Positions 57,971 through 64,000 of a stretch of DNA of 64,000 nt are shown piece after piece. The DNA lies in the NCBI GenBank assembly GCA_030562215.1, contig JAUPFL010000002.1:1240001-1304000 (forward strand), read 5' to 3'. Below the pieces are notes generated by a model that saw nothing but the letters and a program-made list of their open reading frames with translations, ran no database searches and had not been told where the DNA came from. Source of the stretch: Peribacillus frigoritolerans (lineage in GTDB: Bacteria; Bacillota; Bacilli; Bacillales; DSM-1321). Numbering within the stretch: the stretch's first letter is position 1; every line of letters begins with the position of its first letter. Made by a program: the position numbers and the translations under genes.

Positions 57971-58214
57971 TCGGAAATCAACTCATAATTATAATATAAA
58001 GTAAAAATTGAAGGTGAAATGCATTTTCTTCTTCAACACCATTTCAACTACATTTTTTACTGAAACCCGTTCGGAAAATTAAAGGAAGTTCATATAATTA
58101 ACGGTGAGCTTTAGTACAATAAATTAATAAAGAAAATGAGGAAGAACACAGTTTAAAGAACTGTGCTTCAGTTTGTAGACAAAAGTGGTTCTATCTAAAA
58201 GGTAAAACAAAGTT

Positions 58215-58345
58215 GATGGAAGCTGAAGGTGCGAGACTCCTGCGGGAATAGTGAGTCCAAGGGAGACCCCACAGGCGCAAGTGCGCCGAGGAGGCTCCCG
58301 GACCGCCCGCGGAAAGCGAGTGCCTGAAGTGGAAATCAACGTCAA
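58215..58345 (+). repeat. Dispersed palindromic repeat, classic variant
   Basis: GCGAGACTCCTGCGGGAATA ... GGGAGACCCCACAGGCGC ... GAGGAGGCTCCCGGACCGCC ... GCGGAAAGCGAGTGCCTG, flanked by GTTGATGGA / AATCAAC arms. Confidence 0.9.
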
Positions 58346-58360
58346 AATTTAATACAAGCC

Positions 58361-58404
58361 CAAAAATAAAGCTGACATCAAAAATGATGTCAGCTTTATT
58401 TTTG
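58361..58404. terminator. Bidirectional terminator
   Basis: Perfect 20-bp stem CAAAAATAAAGCTGACATCA and its complement around AAAA. It ends the minus-strand small gene at 58468-58631. Confidence 0.92.
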
Positions 58405-58467
58405 GAAAATATCAAATATTTGAAGGAGGGCGGTAAATGTAGTGAAAAAAGCAAAGGAAATAAAAAG

Positions 58468-58631
58468 TTAAGCCAGGGGAGACGACAGGAGCGGATGCAG
58501 CAGTATGCCCAATAAAATGGAGAAAAGAAAAAGGTCGAGAATGATAAACACTTTTAAACTGTAAATATCAAGGACTTCTTCAGCAAGTTCACGTTCCTCA
58601 TTCAAGATGACTTTTTATTATTGGTTTCCAT
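58468..58631 (-). CDS. 54-residue small membrane protein, one frame break
   Basis: ATG 58631 with AGGTGAT upstream. One A is missing in the A-run near 58612; with it the protein begins METNNKKVILNEERELAEEV, has one long hydrophobic helix (FIILDLFLFSILLGILL) and ends HPLLSSPLA. Length comes out exactly in frame. Function unknown. Confidence 0.6.
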
Positions 58632-58854
58632 GCGATCACCTTAAACCTTTTACAATTATATATTGTTGATATATGAAAAACGCGGATCAATGGTTCTTCT
58701 CATCATGAATTGAAACCCAAATTACCAAAAAAACATAGAGTTTTTACATTAGGGCAATATGTTATACTAATATAATAGTATAAAAGGTTTAGAGATATTA
58801 AATAACATATATTTTCTTAACGATAAATGAGGAGTGAAGAAAGGGGAGAAGAGT

Positions 58855-59568
58855 GTGAAAAGGAAGAAATGGTGGTTATCCATATTTGCATTGTTTGTTT
58901 TTTTACTCTCCATGCTCTCCTATTCATTAGCGAAGGATGATGGGGTAAAATGGCGGAATTTACCCAAAGATAACCTATTAAGACAAGCTGAACTTTTTAA
59001 GGGGAATAAAGAATTGCAAAGAATATTTTTATTTCCAGAAGAGGAGTACGATGAAAGGGAAGCACTTAAAATTGCGGGAACCATTAATGAACTGCCTCAT
59101 TCACTTTTGGTGAAAACAGCGGAAAGTGGTGTGAGGATCAAACTATTCGATGGTGATATAACAGAAAATCAATCCGCGGCCAAATTAAAGGGGAAAACTC
59201 CGCGTGGTTATTTGAATAAAGAAACAACTTGGGATGATGTGCCTGGTATGGGCGGATCACATACGGTATTGGTTAAAATCGGAGCGAGTGACAAGGGAAG
59301 CGGGCATGGCTCCGTTAATTTGGAACTGCATGAGCTGGGGCATTCAATTGATAATATAGTATTTGATGGAATCCGTGAAGACATGGATTATTTGAAGATT
59401 TGGGGTAAGGAAGTGGACGGGCTGTTTCCTGGGATTACGTATTTTTCCAATTACCCTGAGGAATACTTTGCAGAAACGTTTGCCATGTTTTATGTGAACA
59501 ATGAACAAAATCAATTGCTTAGACAAAAAGCACCCGAGACTTATAATTTTATTAAACAATTAGATTAA
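58855..59568 (+). CDS. Anthrax-lethal-factor-like (ATLF) secreted metalloprotease
   Basis: Intact, 237 residues from GTG 58855 (GGGGAG eight bases upstream; longer start 58834 overlaps that RBS). Signal peptide KRKKWWLSIFALFVFLLSML. The domain has GYLNKETTWDDVPGMGGSHT, VLVKIGASDKGSGHGSVNLE and the zinc site HELGHSIDNIVF with the third ligand likely Glu in YPEEYFAETFAMFY. This order matches ATLF-domain (lethal-factor N/C-like) proteases such as Pro-Pro endopeptidases. Chromosomal, between terC and thyA. Confidence 0.8.
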   Translation: MKRKKWWLSIFALFVFLLSMLSYSLAKDDGVKWRNLPKDNLLRQAELFKGNKELQRIFLFPEEEYDEREALKIAGTINELPHSLLVKTAESGVRIKLFDGDITENQSAAKLKGKTPRGYLNKETTWDDVPGMGGSHTVLVKIGASDKGSGHGSVNLELHELGHSIDNIVFDGIREDMDYLKIWGKEVDGLFPGITYFSNYPEEYFAETFAMFYVNNEQNQLLRQKAPETYNFIKQLD

Positions 59569-59625
59569 ACATTGGGCAATAATACGTTAAAATAAGGTGA
59601 ATGAAAGTAGAAAAGGTGGTTTATC

Positions 59626-60420
59626 ATGAAGCAATATTTAGATTTATGTAAGCATGTACTCGAAAATGGAACGCAAAAAGGTGATCGTACGGGAACAGGG
59701 ACGATCAGTACCTTTGGATATCAAATGAGATTCAATTTAAAAGAAGGATTCCCTGTACTTACAACGAAAAAGGTTAGTTTAAAAGCGATTATCCATGAAC
59801 TATTATGGTTTTTGAAGGGTGATACAAACGTTGGGTATCTTCAGGAAAACAGTGTGCGCATATGGAATGAATGGGCGGATGAAAAGGGGGAATTAGGTCC
59901 GATTTATGGACATCAATGGCGTTCTTGGGGAACGGCGGATGGAAGGCAAATCGACCAAATCAGTGAATTGATCGAACAAATCAAGACGAATCCAAATTCA
60001 AGAAGATTGATAGTCAGTGCTTGGAATGTTGGGGAACTGGATGAAATGGCCTTACCGCCTTGCCATGCTTTCTTTCAATTCTATGTCGCTGATGGCAAGC
60101 TTTCATGCCAGCTATACCAACGTTCGGCGGACGTCTTTTTAGGTGTTCCTTTTAATATAGCTTCGTATGCGCTTTTAACGATGATGATCGCCCAGGTGTG
60201 TGATTTGGAAGTTGGCGAATTTGTACATACTTTCGGGGATGTCCACATCTACTCTAACCACCTTGAACAAGTGGAACTGCAGTTGACTCGTGACCCGAAA
60301 CCATTGCCAATCATGAAAATCAATCCAGAAGTGAAAAATATCTTTGATTTTAGCTTCGAGGACTTCGTTTTGGAAAATTATGAAGCCCATCCCCATATAA
60401 AAGGTGAGGTTAGCATATGA
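59626..60420 (+). CDS. thyA: Thymidylate synthase
   Basis: 264 residues, intact; folate-dependent dUMP methylation. Seen: [45 protein letters not shown], the nucleophile Cys in [34 protein letters not shown] and [17 protein letters not shown]. coli-type length, equivalent to B. subtilis ThyB. AAGGTGG RBS. Overlaps dfrA by ATGA. Confidence 0.98.
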   Translation: MKQYLDLCKHVLENGTQKGDRTGTGTISTFGYQMRFNLKEGFPVLTTKKVSLKAIIHELLWFLKGDTNVGYLQENSVRIWNEWADEKGELGPIYGHQWRSWGTADGRQIDQISELIEQIKTNPNSRRLIVSAWNVGELDEMALPPCHAFFQFYVADGKLSCQLYQRSADVFLGVPFNIASYALLTMMIAQVCDLEVGEFVHTFGDVHIYSNHLEQVELQLTRDPKPLPIMKINPEVKNIFDFSFEDFVLENYEAHPHIKGEVSI

Positions 60421-60908
60421 TATCGTTGATAGTGGCTATGGATCAAAACCGTGTGATTGGTAATAACAATAAACTTCCATGGCATTTACCGGCAGATTTG
60501 CAGTACTTTAAAAAAGTGACGATGGGCCATCCGATCGTCATGGGCCGAAAAACATTTGAATCGATCGGCAGGGTCCTGCCTGGCCGCGAAAATGTCATCG
60601 TCACCCGCAATCAGGAATTTAAAGCGGAAGGCTGCGTAGTATTACATGATATTGCACAAATCAAAATGTTCGCTGACAACCATGATGAGGAAGTCTTCGT
60701 GATTGGCGGAGCCGAAATCTTCAAGGAAATCCTTCCTTTTACCGACCGCCTGTATATAACGGAAATCCATGAAACCTTTGAAGGTGATACTTTCTTTCCC
60801 GAGATTGATGAAAATGAATGGGATGAAATCTCCTCAAACCCAGGCAGCATCGATGAAAAAATCGATATGCACATGATTTTATTATTCTACAAAAAAATAA
60901 AGTGCTAA
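60417..60908 (+). CDS. dfrA: Dihydrofolate reductase
   Basis: 163 residues, intact. Seen: [80 protein letters not shown]. Couples to ThyA by regenerating THF; the ATG lies inside the thyA stop, so the two are translationally coupled. Confidence 0.98.
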   Translation: MISLIVAMDQNRVIGNNNKLPWHLPADLQYFKKVTMGHPIVMGRKTFESIGRVLPGRENVIVTRNQEFKAEGCVVLHDIAQIKMFADNHDEEVFVIGGAEIFKEILPFTDRLYITEIHETFEGDTFFPEIDENEWDEISSNPGSIDEKIDMHMILLFYKKIKC

Positions 60909-60947
60909 TCCGATTATGGGGAAATGTCCATAATCGGATTTTTTTGG
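60907..60947 (+). terminator. Intrinsic terminator after thyA-dfrA
   Basis: Perfect 13-bp stem AATCCGATTATGG / CCATAATCGGATT with T7. Confidence 0.92.
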
Positions 60948-61050
60948 TATGGGACAAACAAAAGAAAGAATTTTTAGAAAAATCAATTACATTAATAACA
61001 GTAAAGTGCTATAATGATTGAATTCATCAGAAAGGAAATGAGGGATTGTT

Positions 61051-62317
61051 ATGAATCAGACTGCATCTAAGAATAGGGGGATTCAATTGGAAGATATTCT
61101 AATTGCCTATAGAGAACTGAAAGAAATCGTTTTACATACTCCTTTACAAAAAAATCAGAGGCTCTCTGAAAAATATGATTGTAATGTTTATTTAAAACGC
61201 GAGGACTTACAACACGTACGTTCCTTTAAATTAAGAGGGGCTTACTATAAAATGAAAAGCCTGACCGAGGAAGAGACGAAGAACGGAGTCGTTTGTGCCA
61301 GTGCAGGAAACCATGCACAAGGTGTTGCTTTTTCTTGCAGCCAATTGGGTATTCACGGGAAAATTTATATGCCTGCTACAACTCCAAGGCAAAAAGTCGA
61401 TCAAGTTCAGCTATTCGGCAGGGATAATGTGGAGATTATCCTTATCGGGGATACATTCGATGATGCATTTGCCATGGCGATGGAATGTTGTGAAAAAGAA
61501 GAGCGTTCTTTTATCCATCCATTTGACGATGAAAAGGTGATCGCCGGGCAGGGTACAACGGCTGTAGAAATCCTGAATGATTGTGAAGATGGAATCGACT
61601 ATGTATTCGCCGCTATGGGGGGGCGGTTTAATGGCCGGAGTATCGAGCTATTTCAAATCGGTTTCCCCAAATACGAAATGCATTGGAGTTGAGCCGCAAG
61701 GTGCTGCTTCGATGGAATACTCTTTCAAGGAAGGAAAAGTTTCTGAACTCGAAAACATAGATACATTCGTTGACGGAGCAGCTGTCAAGTGTGTGGGACA
61801 GTTGACATATCAGCTTTGTAAGGAAAACCTGGAAGATATCGTTGTCGTACCTTCAGGCCAAATCTGTACGACGATTCTCGATTTATATAATCAGCATGCG
61901 ATTGTCGCTGAACCGGCAGGGGCTATATCTGTAGCCGCGTTGGATTTATATAAAGAACAAATCAAAGGCAAAACGGTTGTTTGCATGGTCAGCGGAGGGA
62001 ATAACGACATTGGGCGTATGCAGGAAATTAAGGAGAAATCCTTATTATATGAAGGGCTGCTTTATTATTTCATCGTGAATTTTCCACAACGTGCTGGCGC
62101 GTTAAGGGAATTCCTTGATGAGGTGTTAGGACCGAATGATGATATAAGCCGCTTTGAATATACGAAGAAAAATAATAAAGAAAGCGGGCCGGCCCTGGTT
62201 GGTATTGAGCTAAAAGATAAAAATGATTATGAAGGGCTCATTCAAAGGATGAACAAGAAAGGATTCTCTTTCGTAGAGGTCAATAAAGACAGTAATTTAT
62301 TTCACTTATTGATTTAA
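61051..62317 (+). CDS. ilvA: Threonine dehydratase (biosynthetic), one frame break
   Basis: PLP enzyme making 2-oxobutyrate for isoleucine. Seen: PLP Lys in VRSFKLRGAYYKMK, ASAGNHAQGVAFSC, MPATTPRQKVDQVQLFG, the phosphate loop MGGGGLMAGVSSYFKS, SGGNNDIGRM, and a C-terminal ACT-like regulatory domain (FIVNFPQRAGALREFLDEVL). The break is in the G7 run at 61617-61623; nine G give 422 residues, the length of B. subtilis IlvA. GAAAGGAAATGAGGG RBS. Confidence 0.95.
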
Positions 62318-62510
62318 TCATGGACAAAATGTTAAATTAGGATAGAATAATACCTATGTTTTTACATTTTTTCTGCCGGCCAAGTCGTATATGGGCATAC
62401 TGTCGATAATTGTTACCATTCTATGACGAATTGCCAGTTCCCTTTCAATTGGTTGGAAATGGTATTATAATCGGAGTAGGTCTAATTACAACACCAAAGG
62501 GGATGTATCC

Positions 62511-62702
62511 ATGTCGAACATTGGAGTACCTGGTCTAATTCTCATCTTAATATTGGCTTTAATTATCTTTGGTCCGAAGAAACTTCCAGAAATTGGCCGT
62601 GCTTTTGGACAAACGCTTCGTGAGTTTAAAAAATCCACGAGTGATTTAACAAAAGGTGATTATGAAGAAGATAAGAAGCTACAACAAAAAAATCATGAAT
62701 GA
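62511..62702 (+). CDS. tatA: Twin-arginine translocase subunit TatA
   Basis: 63 residues. N-terminal TM ([17 protein letters not shown]), hinge [20 protein letters not shown], charged tail. AAGGGGATG RBS. With tatC 85 bases downstream it makes a minimal two-component Tat system of the Bacillus type. The substrate is not in the window. Confidence 0.95.
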   Translation: MSNIGVPGLILILILALIIFGPKKLPEIGRAFGQTLREFKKSTSDLTKGDYEEDKKLQQKNHE

Positions 62703-62710
62703 TTGAATGC

Positions 62711-62738
62711 TGGGCGTAAGATGCAATCGTCTTGCGCC
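62711..62738 (+). terminator. Hairpin between tatA and tatC
   Basis: GGGCGTAAGA-TGCAATCG-TCTTGCGCC stem, followed by TTTATG only. A leaky terminator or processing hairpin that could set a higher TatA:TatC ratio. Confidence 0.55.
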
Positions 62739-62787
62739 TTTATGCTGTAACAAAGATACGGATTTTCAGATGAAGGCGTGATCAACT

Positions 62788-63534
62788 TTGGAAGATAAAG
62801 AATTAAATATCATCGATCATCTCGATGAATTGAGAAAACGGCTCATCATTACAGCTGTTGCTTTTGTCATCTTTTTTATCGCCAGTTTTATTTATGTTGA
62901 GGAGATTTATAATTGGTTCGTGAAAGATCTCGATTTTGACCTGATGGTATTGGGACCGAGTGATATTATTTGGATTTACTTCATGCTTGCAGGTGTCGTA
63001 GCCATTGCTGCAACGATACCGGTAATTGCCCTGCAAATCTGGTTATTCGTTAAACCCGCTTTGATGCCAAATGAAGTGAGGGCGACCCTTGCCTATATTC
63101 CAGCACTTTTCCTGCTTTTTATCGGAGGGCTTGCTTTCGGTTATTTTGTCATCTTCCCGACCATTCTTCAATTTTTGATTGAATTGGGTGATGGGATGTT
63201 CATAACCAGTTTTACAGCTGATAAGTACTTTTCATTCGTATTTAATATGACGATACCTTTTGCTGTTTTATTCGAGCTTCCTGTCGTTACCATGTTTTTG
63301 ACCTCCCTTGGCATCATAAATCCTTATGTGCTTCAAAAATTAAGGAAGTATGCATACTTTGTACTGGTTGTCATAGCGATATCGATTACGCCGCCTGACT
63401 TTATGTCAGACTTTATGGTGATGGTTCCATTGCTGTTATTATACGAAATCAGCATTTCTTTATCAAAAGTCGTCTATAAACGAAGGGTGAAACGTGAAAG
63501 CTTGCGGGAAGACACCTACGAGGAAGGTTTATAA
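62788..63534 (+). CDS. tatC: Twin-arginine translocase subunit TatC
   Basis: 248 residues, intact, six TM segments. Seen: IIDHLDELRKRLIITAVAFV, LQIWLFVKPALMPNEVRATL, FGYFVIFPTILQFLIELG, SFVFNMTIPFAVLFELPVVT and VVIAISITPPDFMSDF. TTG 62788 start with a weak AAGGCG RBS. Confidence 0.96.
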   Translation: MEDKELNIIDHLDELRKRLIITAVAFVIFFIASFIYVEEIYNWFVKDLDFDLMVLGPSDIIWIYFMLAGVVAIAATIPVIALQIWLFVKPALMPNEVRATLAYIPALFLLFIGGLAFGYFVIFPTILQFLIELGDGMFITSFTADKYFSFVFNMTIPFAVLFELPVVTMFLTSLGIINPYVLQKLRKYAYFVLVVIAISITPPDFMSDFMVMVPLLLLYEISISLSKVVYKRRVKRESLREDTYEEGL

Positions 63535-63541
63535 GAAGAAG

Positions 63542-63576
63542 CCCATAATGGCATTTTGCCCTTATGGGTCTTTTTT
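63542..63576 (+). terminator. Intrinsic terminator after tatC
   Basis: Stem CCCATAA / TTATGGG around a 13-base loop, then TC and T7. Confidence 0.85.
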
Positions 63577-63685
63577 TATGAAGATCATTCAGATTTCTCT
63601 GTTTTTTTACACATTTGAATATTTATACTTTTGAATTTTTGTGTATAATGTAAGCAATCGGTTAAAAATGAGGATTGATATTTTG

Positions 63686-64000
63686 ATGTTCAAATGCTTG
63701 GAATTCAAAGATTGTTTTGGACATAAGGTCACAATTTCAGAAATACCTGTCTTACTGCCTAGTGATCCGAATTTTTTATGTTGACCGTGCGTTTGGAAAT
63801 ATTTGTTAAGAAGGTTTTTGCCAATAAAGACCATAAAGAAAATTACTCATTTAAGCATTATTTAGCATCCGTACTCAAATGGCCCGTTTATAACAAGCTT
63901 TTTTTGGAAGTTTACTCAATAATGCTTAATGCGGACTGTTCCAAAGCTAACTTCTCCGTTAAAAGGGAGGACACGAATGCCATGCAGTATCGAATGAATC
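63686..64000 (+). CDS. Hypothetical protein, 3' partial, probable frame break
   Basis: ATG 63686 with TGAGGAT upstream starts MFKCLEFKDCFGHKVTISEI and runs to a stop at ~63782. A second frame opens at ATG 63778 and stays open to the window edge: MLTVRLEIFVKKVFANKDHK, then NYSFKHYLASVLKWPVYNKL. A one-base error in the T-run near 63775 would join them. Not recognised; the real gene may be either part. Confidence 0.35.

Larger units (their letters stand above)
57971..58467. other. Gap with the classic repeat and a terminator
   Basis: No gene. Contains a partial element end (TTAACGGTGAGCTTTAGTAC near 58100), the classic repeat 58215-58345 and the terminator 58361-58404. Confidence 0.65.

Noticed and set aside
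1..64000. CRISPR array
   Set aside because: No run of regularly spaced identical direct repeats was seen; the repeats present are dispersed and differ in spacing by kilobases.
1..64000. tRNA or rRNA genes
   Set aside because: No cloverleaf with a GGTTCRAATCC arm and CCA end, and no rRNA signature recognised.

Overview
The window reads as the chromosome of a low-GC, endospore-forming Bacillaceae of the Bacillus/Peribacillus type. The evidence is gene content and order (ypgQ, ypgR, ilvD, brxA and ypiP close together; ypjP near thyA-dfrA; bsaA, metA, mntR, topB, spo0M), strong GGAGG-type ribosome binding sites, frequent TTG/GTG starts and classic stem-loop plus T-tract terminators. The species assignment is inference.

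Sequence quality dominates the reading. About half of the recognisable genes are split by single-base frame breaks, nearly all in homopolymers. Adding (less often removing) one base restores full-length proteins of the family's usual size. I treat these as CDS with probable base-calling errors. I reserve 'pseudogene' for copies that are truncated, carry in-frame stops or lack whole domains.

Layout. 1-3 kb: end of a DmmA/DmmB-like N-demethylase electron-transfer operon plus a betaine-aldehyde-type dehydrogenase. 3-4 kb: dispersed palindromic repeats. 4.1-9.9 kb: a sigma-54 enhancer-binding regulator, a -24/-12 promoter, and an operon of iron alcohol dehydrogenase, NCS2-like permease and succinate-semialdehyde dehydrogenase, which fits catabolism of 4-hydroxybutyrate or a similar hydroxy acid. 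10-26 kb: mixed metabolic and regulatory genes (anmK/gntR with a damaged junction, MFS pump with TetR, SDR, metallo-beta-lactamase-fold proteins, PHP phosphatase, azoreductase, Lrp and MarR regulators, FAH hydrolase, spo0M) and a decayed PRISE-like SDR. 26.7-39 kb: an AT-rich accessory stretch in which small genes alternate with copies of a dispersed repeat. It carries a hydrolase, an MBL protein, a GNAT, a broken serine recombinase, a lipoprotein, a subtilase, a PadR-controlled two-gene permease, and remnants of a beta-helix protein and a DGQHR/DndB-like protein. 39-64 kb: conserved housekeeping core (topB, mntR, methyltransferase, AIM24, metA, bsaA, degV, ypgQ, an ABC-F ATPase, ypgR, ilvD, brxA, ypiP, a GGT-family gene, ypjP, terC, an anthrax-lethal-factor-like protease, thyA-dfrA, ilvA, tatA-tatC).

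The best candidates for something not yet described are the sigma-54 hydroxy-acid operon and the repeat-punctuated accessory stretch with its small genes and gene remnants. Several small proteins too short for routine gene calling are recorded, some recovered only after correcting one base.
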